A stretch of DNA of 64,000 bases, taken from positions 62,001 to 126,000 of the forward strand of contig NZ_JAOEGB010000015.1 in assembly GCF_025420585.1 (NCBI RefSeq), in the 5' to 3' direction. The notes below the pieces were generated by a model, which did not search any database, had not been told where the DNA came from, and saw only the letters and a list, made by a program, of their open reading frames with translations. The translations under genes were made by a program, and so were the position numbers. The DNA is from Planotetraspora sp. A-T 1434. Lineage in GTDB: Bacteria; Actinomycetota; Actinomycetes; Streptosporangiales; Streptosporangiaceae. The stretch's first letter is position 1, and each line of letters starts with the position of its first letter. Positions 41,837 to 50,148 of this stretch are shown one piece after another.

Positions 41837-42471
41837 AGCCCCTCCCTGCTGAACGAAGGGGGGAATTGATCGCCGTTCCTGTTGGTGGAGGGCGACCGGT
41901 GCTCCAGCGCCTCCCGCAGTTGCGCCCGGCCGCGGTGGATGCGGCTGCGCACGGTGCCGAGCTTCACGCCGAGCGTCGCGGCGATCTCCTCGTAGGACAG
42001 CCCCTCGATGTCGCACAGCACCACGGCCGCCCGGAACTCGGGCGCGAGCGCGTCGAGCGCCGCCTGGATGTCGGGCTCCAGATGCGCGTCGTCGTACGCC
42101 TGCGCCGGCGAGGGCTCGCGGCCGTGCAGCCGCTCGGCGGCGTCGTCCGCCAGGCCCTCGAAGCGGATGCGCTGCTTGCGCCGCGCCATGTCGAGGAAGA
42201 GGTTCGTCGTGATCCGGTGCAACCAGCCCTCGAAGGTGCCGGGCGTGTAGCTCGACAGGGACCGGAACACGCGGACGAAGACCTCCTGCGTGAGGTCCTC
42301 CGCATCGTGCACGTTGCCGGTCAGGCGGTACGCCAGCCGGTACACCCGTGCGGAATGCGTTCGGACGACCTCCTCCCAGGTGGGAGGCGTCCAGCCGGAC
42401 ACTGTAGTCTCCGCCTGGTGGTCGTGGTCGTCCACCGGCATTCCTCTCTGCAGGATCGTCGCTACAGCCAT
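41833..42471 (-). CDS. sigE: ECF RNA polymerase sigma factor SigE
   Basis: 212 aa. Region 2 ([29 protein letters not shown]) and region 4 ([39 protein letters not shown]) are clear, joined by a linker. It directs envelope-stress transcription, released from the downstream anti-sigma factor. The ATG at 42471 is used; an ATG at 42441 with AGAGGGG nearby is an alternative. A sigmaE-type promoter lies about 75 bases upstream, suggesting autoregulation. Confidence 0.94.
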   Translation of the reverse strand: MAVATILQRGMPVDDHDHQAETTVSGWTPPTWEEVVRTHSARVYRLAYRLTGNVHDAEDLTQEVFVRVFRSLSSYTPGTFEGWLHRITTNLFLDMARRKQRIRFEGLADDAAERLHGREPSPAQAYDDAHLEPDIQAALDALAPEFRAAVVLCDIEGLSYEEIAATLGVKLGTVRSRIHRGRAQLREALEHRSPSTNRNGDQFPPSFSREGL

Positions 42472-42542
42472 AGTGCCTGGTTTCGCCCCTTCCTGCGCAC
42501 CGCGAGCCGAGCGGCCTTACACAAAGACCGTTCAAAGCGTGC

Positions 42543-42568
42543 AACGTCCCCGTTGTGGCGTGAGTTCC
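42543..42568 (-). promoter_or_regulatory. ECF-type (sigmaE-like) promoter of sigE
   Basis: On the minus strand GGAACT (42568-42563) is followed by exactly 16 bases and CGTT (42546-42543), matching the GGAAC-N16/17-GTT pattern of SigE-type promoters. It lies 72 bases upstream of the sigE ATG. Confidence 0.6.
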
Positions 42569-42626
42569 CGTTCCGGGCCGACTCCCCTAGGCTGCGACCA
42601 ACATGAAGCAGGGGAGGGAGAGGCCG

Positions 42627-43259
42627 ATGGCGACACCGGCCAGCCTGGAGTACGCGGAGGACTTCGTCCCGGAGGACGACATCCTGCGGACCGCACGCCA
42701 GCGTGGCATCGAGGTGGGAGCGCCCCCGATCCTGCCCGGGTGCGGGGCGGCGCTCTGCTTCCTCGCGACCGTGGTCAACGCCCGCTCGGTGGTCGAGGTC
42801 GGCACCGGCTGCGGCGTCTCCGGGCTGTGGCTGCTTCGCGGGATGCGCCCGGACGGCACGCTGACGAGCGTGGACGTGGAGCCCGAGCACCAGCGCATGG
42901 CGCGGCAGACGTTCGCGGAGGCCGGATACTCCGGCAGCCGCATCCGCCTGATCGGCGGCCGGGCCCTGGACGTGCTCCCCCGCCTCGCCGACGGCGGCTA
43001 CGACATGGTCTTCTGCGACGCCGCCACCCAGGAGTACCTCGACTACCTCACCGAGTCGGTACGGCTGCTCCGGCCCGGCGGCGTCGTGGCCTTCGACAAC
43101 GCCCTCTGGCGTGACCGGGTGGCCGACCCGACGCAGCGCGATCCGGACACCGTCGCCATCCGGGAGCTGGGCCGGATGGTCCGGACCGACGAGCGGCTCC
43201 GGCCGCTCATGCTGCCCCTGGGCGACGGCCTCCTGGTCGCCGTCAAGCTCCCGGCGTAG
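42627..43259 (+). CDS. class I O-methyltransferase
   Basis: 210 aa. SAM-dependent methyltransferase of the caffeoyl-CoA/catechol type: VVEVGTGCGVSGLWLLRGM (SAM loop), LTSVDVEPEHQ (acid after strand 2), MVFCDAATQEY (metal-binding Asp) and GGVVAFDNALW. The ATG at 42627 is chosen for GGAGAGG just upstream; an ATG at 42603 is possible. It is divergent from sigE, as in mycobacteria (Rv1220c next to sigE). Its 3' end overlaps pepA by 17 bp. Confidence 0.9.
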   Translation: MATPASLEYAEDFVPEDDILRTARQRGIEVGAPPILPGCGAALCFLATVVNARSVVEVGTGCGVSGLWLLRGMRPDGTLTSVDVEPEHQRMARQTFAEAGYSGSRIRLIGGRALDVLPRLADGGYDMVFCDAATQEYLDYLTESVRLLRPGGVVAFDNALWRDRVADPTQRDPDTVAIRELGRMVRTDERLRPLMLPLGDGLLVAVKLPA

Positions 43260-44709
43260 TCTCGGGCAGGGCCTCCGCGAGGTAGCGCAGGAGGATCCGG
43301 ACGCCGAAGCCGGTGCCGCCCTTGGTCGTCTCCCCCTCGTCGGCGGTGGATCGCGCGGGCCCGGCGATGTCCAGGTGCGCCCAGGGCCGACCGCCCGTGA
43401 ACTCCCGCAGGAACAGCGCGGCGGTGATCGACCCGGCGGAGCCCGACATCTTCTTGTCCACGTTGGTCAGGTCGGCGACGTCGGAGTCCAGGTCGCCGCG
43501 GTAGTCCTCGATCAGCGGCATCCGCCACAGCCGCTCCCCGCTGGTCTCCCCCGCGGCGAGCAGCGCGTGGGCCAGCGGCTCGTCGTTGGCGTAGAGAGCG
43601 CCGAGGGAGACGCCGAGGGCCACCTTGGCCGCGCCGGTCAGCGTGGCCAGGTCGATCAGCACGTCCGGGTCGAGCTCGGCGTCCGCGTAGGCCAGCGCGT
43701 CGGCCAGCACGAGCCGGCCCTCGGCGTCGGTGTTCAGCACCTCGACCGTGCGCCCGCCGTACTGGGTGATGACGTCGCTGGGCCGCTGCGCGGAGCCGGA
43801 GATGGCGTTCTCGGCGCAGGCGACCAGCCCGGTGACCCGGACGGGGATGCCGAAGCCGGCGAGCGCGCTCATCGCCGCGATCACGGCCGCGCCGCCCGCC
43901 ATGTCGGTCTTCATCGTCTTCATGCCCTCGGTGGGCTTGAGCGAGATGCCGCCGGTGTCGAACGTGATCCCCTTACCGACCAGCACGACATGCGGAGCCC
44001 GCTCCACGCTGTCCGCGGAGCGGCCCTCCGGGGTGTAGGAGAGCCGCACGAGCCGGGGCGGGCTGGCCGAGCCCCGGCCGACCGCGCGGATCCCGCCGAA
44101 CTCGGCGAGATCGTCCCCCTCCCAGACCCGTACGGCCAGGCCGGAGCGGGCGGCGACCTCCTCGGCCCGCTCCGCCAGCCATGCGGGCGTCTTCACGGAC
44201 GCGGGGGTGTTGACAAGGTCGCGCGCCAGCGCGGCGGCATGGGCGACAGCCTCACCCCGGCGCAGCGCCGCCTCGTCTCCCCCGGAGAAGACGATCTGCC
44301 CGACCGCGGCGGTTCTCGCCTTGCCGATCGTGAACGTGTAGGAGGCGAGAAGCGCTCCCTCGGCGAGAGCGGCGGCGTCGCCCTGGGGCGGGACGGCGAC
44401 GGTGAGGGACGGACGGCCCTTGGCCTTGCGCGCGAGGGCCGCCCCGGCCTTGCGGAGGGCGGGAGCCGTACAGTCGCCGGTGCCGTAGAGGAGGACGCGG
44501 CCCACGCCGTCACCTCGGGGAACGGGCACCTCGAAGACCTCGCCGGGCTCGCCCTTGGCCTCGTAGTGGGCGAGCAGCGCGCCGACCGGCACGGGCAACT
44601 CGACGGGCAACTCGAAGGGAGGAGCAAGGTCCGCCCCGAAAGGCACGGCCGCGAACTCCGCCTCGGCGGCGGGCCGGGCGGTGAAAGCCAGCGTGGTCTC
44701 GATCGGCAC
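43243..44709 (-). CDS. pepA: leucyl aminopeptidase (M17 family)
   Basis: 488 aa. C-terminal M17 domain with the signature NTDAEGRLVLADAL and metal/catalytic residues in LVGKGITFDTGGISLKP and MKTDMAGGAAV; the N-terminal domain is less conserved. It removes N-terminal residues from peptides using two metal ions. The GTG at 44709 is set by GGAGG 5 bases upstream and the usual start PIETTLAF; longer frames look spurious. It lies 76 bp after the DUF3117 gene on the same strand. Confidence 0.92.
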   Translation of the reverse strand: MPIETTLAFTARPAAEAEFAAVPFGADLAPPFELPVELPVPVGALLAHYEAKGEPGEVFEVPVPRGDGVGRVLLYGTGDCTAPALRKAGAALARKAKGRPSLTVAVPPQGDAAALAEGALLASYTFTIGKARTAAVGQIVFSGGDEAALRRGEAVAHAAALARDLVNTPASVKTPAWLAERAEEVAARSGLAVRVWEGDDLAEFGGIRAVGRGSASPPRLVRLSYTPEGRSADSVERAPHVVLVGKGITFDTGGISLKPTEGMKTMKTDMAGGAAVIAAMSALAGFGIPVRVTGLVACAENAISGSAQRPSDVITQYGGRTVEVLNTDAEGRLVLADALAYADAELDPDVLIDLATLTGAAKVALGVSLGALYANDEPLAHALLAAGETSGERLWRMPLIEDYRGDLDSDVADLTNVDKKMSGSAGSITAALFLREFTGGRPWAHLDIAGPARSTADEGETTKGGTGFGVRILLRYLAEALPETTPGA

Positions 44710-44785
44710 GAACACCTCCAACAGGGCGGCCCCGGCGCGGGGGAATCCGTCGCCAGGGCCGAAAATCGAACAGGTCGGCTGAAAT

Positions 44786-44953
44786 TCAGCCGACCACCTT
44801 CTTGAGCGCGTCCCCGAGGGCGCTGGCCTCGTCCGCCGAGAGCTCGACGACGAGTCGGCCGCCACCCTCGAGGGGGACCCGCATGACGATGCCCCGTCCT
44901 TCCTTGGTGACCTCCAGCGGACCGTCGCCAGTCCGCGGCTTCATCGCCGCCAT
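44786..44953 (-). CDS. DUF3117 family protein
   Basis: 55 aa, essentially the family consensus: MAAMKPRTGDGPLEVTKEGR, then VMRVPLEGGGRLVVELS and ending DALKKVVG. Highly conserved across Actinobacteria (Rv1211 in M. tuberculosis) but with no known function. GAAGGGA lies upstream of the ATG at 44953. It probably leads a unit with pepA. Confidence 0.92.
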   Translation of the reverse strand: MAAMKPRTGDGPLEVTKEGRGIVMRVPLEGGGRLVVELSADEASALGDALKKVVG

Positions 44954-45133
44954 GCGTGTATCCCTTCCCGCGTTGTCGGCCACCCCGAAGAGTGACCGGC
45001 GCATTCACGTTTCTGTGATGTTCTATTATCCCGCCTCCGAGCTCAAATGGGTAACGTCCCGGATCCGTTCAGCCGATCAATGAGGCCTCGGGCGCATTGT
45101 CGGAGACCGATCCCGACCCTCACACTGGAGGGG

Positions 45134-45907
45134 ATGAACGCCCGATCCGCGCTTTTCGACCTCTACGGGGACCACCTTCGCACTCGAGGCGGCCGAGCCT
45201 CGGTGGCCGCGCTCGTCCGGCTGCTCGCGCCGCTCGACGTCGCAGCCCCCGCCGTGCGGACCGCGATCTCCCGCATGGTCCGCCAGGGCTGGCTCGACCC
45301 CGTACGGCTCCCGCAGGGCCCCGGCTACGCGGTCACGCCGAAATGCGAGAGCCGCCTGGACGACGCCGCCTCACGTGTCTATCGGATCGGGGCCGTCACC
45401 TGGTCTGGACGGTGGCACGTGCTGGTCCTCGAACCGGTCAGGGACCGGACCAGACGCGAGCGGCTCCGCGCCGACCTCGCCTTCCTCGGCTACGCGCCGC
45501 TGACCGAGACCACCTGGATCGGGCCCCGGCCCTCGCCGGAGCTGGACGCCCTGCGGCTGCCCGCCCACCGGTTCGACGCCGCGCTGGAAGGCGACCCGCG
45601 AGAGCTGGTCGCCCGCACGTGGGACCTGGACGGCGTCGCCAGGGCGTACGACGACTGGCTGGCCGGCGCCGTGGACCTGGTGGGATCGCTGCCGGGCGAC
45701 GCCCCCGACCACCGGGTCTTCGCCGTCCGCAGCAGGCTGGTGCACGGCTGGCGGAACTTCCTGTTCCGCGACCCCGGCCTGCCGGTCGAACTGCTCCCGC
45801 CGGGCTGGCCGGGAGAGAAGGCACGGGACTACTTCGAGCAGGAGGCAGCCCGGCTGCTTCCTCCCGCCGCGGCGTTCGTCGACCGCAATCTCGATGGAGG
45901 ATCGTGA
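45134..45907 (+). CDS. PaaX family transcriptional regulator
   Basis: 257 aa. The N-terminal winged helix (SALFDLYGDHLRTRGG, VRTAISRMVRQGWL) and the PaaX central and C-terminal domains (WHVLVLEPVRDRTRRERLR, FLGYAPLTETTWIGPRP, LVHGWRNFLFRDPGLP) are all present. PaaX proteins repress aromatic catabolism genes using CoA thioesters as effectors; no such genes are next to this one, so its regulon is unknown. GGAGG precedes the ATG closely. It is divergent from DUF3117 and convergent with tag. Confidence 0.92.
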   Translation: MNARSALFDLYGDHLRTRGGRASVAALVRLLAPLDVAAPAVRTAISRMVRQGWLDPVRLPQGPGYAVTPKCESRLDDAASRVYRIGAVTWSGRWHVLVLEPVRDRTRRERLRADLAFLGYAPLTETTWIGPRPSPELDALRLPAHRFDAALEGDPRELVARTWDLDGVARAYDDWLAGAVDLVGSLPGDAPDHRVFAVRSRLVHGWRNFLFRDPGLPVELLPPGWPGEKARDYFEQEAARLLPPAAAFVDRNLDGGS

Positions 45908-45940
45908 CAAGAGCATGACCCCCGGGGCTGCCACGGTCTC

Positions 45941-46516
45941 TCAGGAAGAACCGGCCGCCGCGCGCAGGCCGCTGACCTCCTCGCGCACGTGGCAGTCGGC
46001 CATGTGGTCGTTGACCAGGCCGATCGCCTGCATCAACGCGTACGCCGTGGTCGGGCCGACGAACCGGAAGCCGCGCCGCTTCAGCTCCTTGGCCAGCGCC
46101 TTCGACCCGGCGGTCTGCGCCGGGATGTCGCCGGGACCCTTCGGCACCGGGCTGGACCAGTCGGCGTGATTCCAGACCAGCTCGGAAAGCCCGCCGGGCA
46201 GCTCGGCCGCCGCCCGGGCGTTGGCGATGGCCGCCTCGATCTTCGCGCGGTTGCGGATGATGCCCGCGTCGGTCATCAGCCGTTCGACGTCGGACCCGTC
46301 GAAGGCCGCCACCGCCGGAATCGAGAACCCGGCGAAGGCCGCGCGGAAATTCTCCCGCTTGCGCAGGATGGTCAGCCACGACAGGCCGGACTGGAACGCC
46401 TCGAGGGTGACCCGCTCGTACACACGGTCGTCACCGACGACCGGACGGCCCCACTCGTCGTCGTGGTAGGCGATGTAGTCCGGCGCCGAGGTGGCCCAGG
46501 AACAGCGGATCACCAT
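45941..46516 (-). CDS. tag: DNA-3-methyladenine glycosylase I
   Basis: 191 aa. Removes 3-methyladenine from DNA. Seen: RCSWA and YHDDEWGRPV at the N-terminus, EAFQSGLSWLTILRKRENFR, RNRAKIEAAIANARA and GFRFVGPTTAYALMQAIGLVNDH followed by CHV; the N-terminal Cys and His with the late His and Cys form the structural zinc site. ATG at 46516 gives the normal length; an in-frame ATG at 46552 would add residues encoded by the adjoining tandem repeat. Confidence 0.92.
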   Translation of the reverse strand: MVIRCSWATSAPDYIAYHDDEWGRPVVGDDRVYERVTLEAFQSGLSWLTILRKRENFRAAFAGFSIPAVAAFDGSDVERLMTDAGIIRNRAKIEAAIANARAAAELPGGLSELVWNHADWSSPVPKGPGDIPAQTAGSKALAKELKRRGFRFVGPTTAYALMQAIGLVNDHMADCHVREEVSGLRAAAGSS

Positions 46517-46660
46517 GTCTGTCGGCACGTCTGCCGGCATGTCCGTCACCATGCCGTCACGATATCCGTCATCATGCCGTCATCATGCCGTCATCATGCC
46601 GTCGGCATGCCGGTCAGGGCGTCGTCGCCATGCCAGTCACCATGCCCGTCACCAGGCCGG
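46506..46660. repeat. degenerate 11-12-bp tandem repeat at the 5' end of tag
   Basis: About a dozen units of ATGCCGTCATC or ATGCCCGTCACC type run through the whole gap between tag and the next gene. Three consecutive units near 46571-46605 are identical or nearly so. On the minus strand each unit carries CAT or ATG triplets, so the tag start may shift with copy number. Confidence 0.7.
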
Positions 46661-47104
46661 TCACCAGGTCTCCTCCGCGTCCGACCGGTCGCTCTCCCAC
46701 CCGTTGGCGGCCGCCGTGGGGACCTCGGGCTCGTGCTCCGTACGCGCCGGCTCGGCGGGCCTGGCGTAGACCTCCTGCCGCGCCTGCAGGCGACTGGACA
46801 GCAACTCGGCGACGCGCTGCTCCAGCACGGCGATCCGGGTGTCCCGCTCGCTGAGCGCGGTCGCCGCCCGGTGCAGGGTCTCGTCGACGATCTGCGTGTG
46901 GTATCCGACCAGGCTGATGGGCAGATGCAGCGCGATGAAGTCGGCGGCGGTCAGGTGGCCCGCGTCGGGCAGCTCAAGCGGCGGCACGTCGGGGGGAAAC
47001 TCGGCCAACTCGCCGCCATGGCCCAGGGAGACCATCACCACGCAGACAAGAACGGCGAGCCCGGCGATGATGAGTACGACCAGCACATACGAATCGTGCC
47101 ACAA
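46661..47104 (-). CDS. membrane-anchored coiled-coil protein, unknown function
   Basis: 147 aa. One N-terminal membrane helix (SYVLVVLIIAGLAVLVCVVM), then a helical cytosolic part with heptad-like spacing (RAATALSERDTRIAVLEQRV) and an acidic tail. The start is uncertain: TTG at 47104 is used; GTG at 47086 is possible. It sits where mycobacteria have Rv1209, beside tag and a FolP-like gene, so it may be the same conserved protein; the short sequence alone does not prove this. Confidence 0.7.
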   Translation of the reverse strand: MWHDSYVLVVLIIAGLAVLVCVVMVSLGHGGELAEFPPDVPPLELPDAGHLTAADFIALHLPISLVGYHTQIVDETLHRAATALSERDTRIAVLEQRVAELLSSRLQARQEVYARPAEPARTEHEPEVPTAAANGWESDRSDAEETW

Positions 47105-47130
47105 GTCGCTTGCATGCGACCATTGAAGAT

Positions 47131-47403
47131 ATGACCGTTGTGATCGGCCCAGGCGACGAGATCGAGCCCGGCTGGGTGGAGGCCGCCTCCCTGTCCGAGG
47201 TGTCCCGGCTCGCCGCGGCCGGCCGTACGGTCCTCGTGACCCTCCCCGAGGACGAGACCGAGGCGCTCGCGGCGGCGGCCGTCTACGCCTGGGCGGGCGC
47301 GCGGGTCTTCCGCACCTCCCATCCCGTACGGCAGGCGCTCGACATGACGGAGTCGCTGATCGGACGGCGGCCCCCCACCCTGACCCGCCGCGGCCTGGCC
47401 TAG
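47131..47403 (+). CDS. small FolP-like (dihydropteroate synthase C-terminal-like) protein
   Basis: 90 aa. The C-terminal half, AAAVYAWAGARVFRTSHPV then RQALDMTESLIG, resembles the end of dihydropteroate synthase-like TIM barrels, and the mycobacterial locus has folP2 at this point. The pterin- and pABA-binding motifs of a full enzyme are absent and the length is about one third, so enzymatic activity is unlikely. It is divergent from the coiled-coil gene. It may be a conserved relic or a small binding protein. Confidence 0.6.
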   Translation: MTVVIGPGDEIEPGWVEAASLSEVSRLAAAGRTVLVTLPEDETEALAAAAVYAWAGARVFRTSHPVRQALDMTESLIGRRPPTLTRRGLA

Positions 47404-47421
47404 AGAGCCGCCCCCATCGCC

Positions 47422-47629
47422 GTGATCATGCAGGGTTTCCCGGGAAGCTCGGGGGCGTGGGGCTCCCCGGATCGTGATCATGCATGGATTCCGCCATATG
47501 TGTCTGATCAGGGCCGACGCTGTTTGTGATCATGCGGTGTCCGCCCGTCGGTCGCACCCTCGTCATGCATGATCACACTGCACAAAGCGCCAGGCAGGAC
47601 GGCACGCACGGGAACATGTGCATGATCAC
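47422..47629. repeat. 53-bp-period intergenic repeat, copy C (five units)
   Basis: Forward units at 47422, 47474 and 47526; inverted units at 47566 and 47619. Spacings 52, 52, 40 and 53 bp. Sequence between units is closely similar to copies A and B. It lies in a convergent gap (47403 to 47682). Confidence 0.85.
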
Positions 47630-47681
47630 GCTAACTCGGCGGCCGCCGTCCTGGCGGCGGCCGCCCCTGGAGACAGGTGGC

Positions 47682-48260
47682 TTAGGGCTCGCCGAGTTCC
47701 TCCGCCGTGGGACGCAGATGCGGGGCCGCCTTCTCCAGCAGCTCGAAGGCCTCCTCGACCGTGGTCGTCCAGGAGATCGCGTCGAAGACGTTGGCCCTGG
47801 TGAAACCCTGGTCGTACATCCCCTCGACGAGCTCGCGGAGCGGCGCGTAGAGGCCCCACGGGTCGAGCACTACGAGGGGCCTCTCGTGCAGGCCGAGCAC
47901 GCGCGAGGTCCAGATCTCGAACAGCTCCTCCAGCGTGCCGATGCCCCCGGGCAGCACGAGGAACGCGTCGGACCGGGCGTCCATGACGCCCTTGCGCTCG
48001 CGCATGTCCGCGGTGACGATCAGCTCGCCGGAGTCGGTGTCGGCGATCTCGATGTCCACCAGCGCCTGCGGGATCACCCCCACGGTGTGGCCGCCGCCGT
48101 CCCGGACGGCCCTGGCCACCTCCCCCATGCAGGAGACGATCGCGCCTCCGCTGACCAGGCCGTGACCCCGGCGGGCGAGCTCGGCGCCCACCTCCCTCGC
48201 GAGGTCGAGGTATTTCGGATCGATCTTCTGGCTGGATGAGCAGAACACGCAGACGAACAC
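47682..48260 (-). CDS. LOG family protein (TIGR00730)
   Basis: 192 aa Rossmann-fold protein of the LONELY GUY family, which release cytokinin-type nucleobases from their ribotides. Seen: VCVFCSSS at the start, GLVSGGAIVSCMGEVARAV and the catalytic motif LPGGIGTLEELFE; the conserved arginine lies in MRERKGVMDARSD. It follows a second LOG gene after 9 bases, so they form one operon. Confidence 0.92.
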   Translation of the reverse strand: MFVCVFCSSSQKIDPKYLDLAREVGAELARRGHGLVSGGAIVSCMGEVARAVRDGGGHTVGVIPQALVDIEIADTDSGELIVTADMRERKGVMDARSDAFLVLPGGIGTLEELFEIWTSRVLGLHERPLVVLDPWGLYAPLRELVEGMYDQGFTRANVFDAISWTTTVEEAFELLEKAAPHLRPTAEELGEP

Positions 48261-48269
48261 GCAGCCACC

Positions 48270-49019
48270 TTACTGAGCGGACGCCCGCTGCTGATCGGCG
48301 GCGACGATGATCCGGACCGCCTCGTCGGGGTCGTCGGTGACCTGCATCAGGTCGACATCCCCCGGGGAGATCTTGCCCGTGGAGACCAGTGTCGTACGGA
48401 CCCAGTCGATCAGCGGCGACCAGAACTCCGAACCGATCAGGATCACGGGGAAAGAGGTGACCTTCCGGGTCTGGACCAGGGTCAGCGCCTCGAACAGCTC
48501 GTCCAGCGTGCCGAACCCTCCGGGGAGCGCGATGAAGCCGCTGGCGTACTTGACGAACATGGTCTTGCGGACGAAGAAGTAGCGGAACTCCACCCCGAGG
48601 TCGACGTACTCGTTCATGCGCTGCTCGTGGGGCAACTCGATGCCGAGCCCGACCGAGATCCCGCCGGCCTCCAGGGCTCCCTTGTTGGCGGCCTCCATGA
48701 TTCCCGGCCCGCCGCCGGTGATGACGGCGTACCCGGCCCTGGCCAGGGCGCGGCCGACCTGTTCGCCCATCTCGTAATCAGGGCTGTCCTTGGGCGAGCG
48801 GGCCGACCCGAAGACCGTGACGGCCGGGGGAAGGTCGGCGAGGGCGCCGAAGCCCTCGACGAACTCGGACTGGATGCGCAGGACCCGCCAGGGATCCATG
48901 TGCAGCCACTCGGTCGGGCCCTTCCGGTCGAGCAGCCGCTGGTCATAGGTGGAGTCGGGGACGAGGTCCCCGCGGAGCACGGAGGGGCCCCGGCGTCGTT
49001 CAGGTCGGGCGTGGTTCAT
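48270..49019 (-). CDS. LOG family protein, long form
   Basis: 249 aa. An N-terminal extension of about 60 residues (TEWLHMDPWRVLRIQSEF) precedes the LOG core: VTVFGSARSPKDSPDY, VITGGGPGIMEAANKGAL and ALPGGFGTLDELFEAL. It is about 60 residues longer than the neighbouring LOG protein and belongs to the second actinobacterial LOG type. The start is ATG at 49019. Mycobacteria keep a LOG gene (Rv1205) in this neighbourhood. Confidence 0.92.
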   Translation of the reverse strand: MNHARPERRRGPSVLRGDLVPDSTYDQRLLDRKGPTEWLHMDPWRVLRIQSEFVEGFGALADLPPAVTVFGSARSPKDSPDYEMGEQVGRALARAGYAVITGGGPGIMEAANKGALEAGGISVGLGIELPHEQRMNEYVDLGVEFRYFFVRKTMFVKYASGFIALPGGFGTLDELFEALTLVQTRKVTSFPVILIGSEFWSPLIDWVRTTLVSTGKISPGDVDLMQVTDDPDEAVRIIVAADQQRASAQ

Positions 49020-49166
49020 GCGGTCACGCTAGCCTCACCGGAACGCGCGCGCGTCCCCACTCGGCCGTGAAAGGGCCCCTCACGCCCATGGCCCCGTACG
49101 GCATGCGCCGGCGCTCTCCGAGGTTCGATAAATTGCGAACCAGGTCAACGATGGTGAGGTGAGTCG

Positions 49167-49583
49167 ATGGCGGCAGGAACCGGGGAGCCCGATCTGGCGG
49201 GGCTCGGTGAGGGGTTCGCCGCCTTCTGGCGCGAGCGGCACCTGTGCACGCTCACCACGGTCCGCCCGGACGGCACGCCGCACGTCGTGCCGGTCGGCGT
49301 GACGCTCGACCTCGGCGCCGGCATCGCCCGGGTGATCACTTCACGCGGGTCGCGCAAGGCCCGGCTGGTCGCCGGGGCCGGCCCCGAAGGCGCTGCGGTC
49401 GCCGTCTGCCAGGTCGACGGGCGCCGCTGGTCCACGCTGGAGGGCCGCGCGGTGATCAGGGACGAGCCGGAAGAGATCGCCGACGCCGAGCGCCGATATG
49501 CGGAGCGCTACCGCCCGCCTCGCCCGAACCCGCAACGCGTCGTCGTCGAGATCCGGGTCACCCGGGTCCTCGGCAACGCCTGA
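49167..49583 (+). CDS. PPOX-class probable F420-dependent enzyme
   Basis: 138 aa split beta-barrel protein of the pyridoxamine-phosphate-oxidase-like superfamily. Seen: FWRERHLCTLTTVRPDGTPHVVPVG (first strands), SRGSRKARLV (phosphate-contacting basic residues) and WSTLEGRAVI. Actinobacterial members of this type bind F420 or flavin; the substrate is unknown. GGTGAG lies upstream of the ATG. It is divergent from the LOG genes. Confidence 0.85.
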   Translation: MAAGTGEPDLAGLGEGFAAFWRERHLCTLTTVRPDGTPHVVPVGVTLDLGAGIARVITSRGSRKARLVAGAGPEGAAVAVCQVDGRRWSTLEGRAVIRDEPEEIADAERRYAERYRPPRPNPQRVVVEIRVTRVLGNA

Positions 49584-49758
49584 GGACAAGGCGCCGCCGC
49601 AGGGGCGCACTCGGCCGGCTGACCGGTGGGCGTACCCGTTTCCGCAGGTCACTGCCCGGACGGGCGGCCCGCGAAAATATCTTGAAATTCTGCCGGAACA
49701 CGCGGAACCGGTTGTCGCGGAGGGCCCGTCTAAGAGACGAGGGTGCTGCTCGGGACTG

Positions 49759-49809
49759 AAAGTGGCTTTCCCCGCCAAATGGCCGGCGAGGAAAGCCACT
49801 TTCTCTTTT
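49759..49809. terminator. bidirectional terminator in the left duplicated segment
   Basis: A 13-bp stem (AAAGTGGCTTTCC at 49759-49771 with its complement at 49790-49802) with T-rich sequence after both arms. The sequence of stem and loop is identical to the copy at 54761. Confidence 0.85.
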
Positions 49810-49852
49810 CCGCCCCTTTTCGCCACTCCGGCGGGGCCTTCAGCTTGGCCTT

Positions 49853-49921
49853 TCAGCTCAGCCAGGCAAGCAGGCGGCGCTCGATCTCCGCGATCACGGC
49901 GAGGCTCACGTGCTCGCCGGT
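49853..49921 (-). pseudogene. 3' fragment of a dapE copy
   Basis: Encodes GEHVSLAVIAEIERRLLAWLS and a stop, matching the last 21 residues of the intact dapE at 54845-55897 with a few substitutions. No upstream part of the gene is present; the sequence passes into an IS630-type end at 49927. Confidence 0.8.
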
Positions 49922-49957
49922 CACGCTAGTGTCCTGCGTCAGAAATTCGTCCGTTAA

Positions 49958-50107
49958 GTCCGTGGTGGTAGGGCGCGGACCGGACGGCCGAAAACTCCGG
50001 TAACGCTCTCGGATGAGGAGCGGGTGATCCTGAAGCGCTGGGCCCGGCGAGGTAGGTCCTCACAGGTCCTGGCGATGCGATCCAAGATCGTGCTGGCGTG
50101 CGCGGCC
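49958..50107 (+). pseudogene. IS630-family transposase fragment, left end
   Basis: Encodes GRPKTPVTLSDEERVILKRW then ARRGRSSQVLAMRSKIVLACA, the N-terminal helix-turn-helix of IS630 transposases. Homology stops at about 50107, before the rest of the helix-turn-helix and the DDE domain. Confidence 0.8.
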
Positions 50108-50148
50108 CCGCTTCCGGCAACTGCCGGGGGTCCGTGCGCGCCGAGGAT

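Larger units (their letters stand above)
49675..49921. repeat. duplicate of the matB-dapE intergenic segment, left copy
   Basis: This segment is homologous to about 54675-54915: it contains the last 20 or so codons of a matB-like gene (EILPEHAEPVVAEGPSK, compare ETLPESAEPVVAEAASK), the same strong terminator, and the last 22 codons of dapE. Neither gene body is present here. Confidence 0.85.

Noticed and set aside
49853-49921. Second functional dapE
   Set aside because: Only the last 21 codons and the terminator are present.
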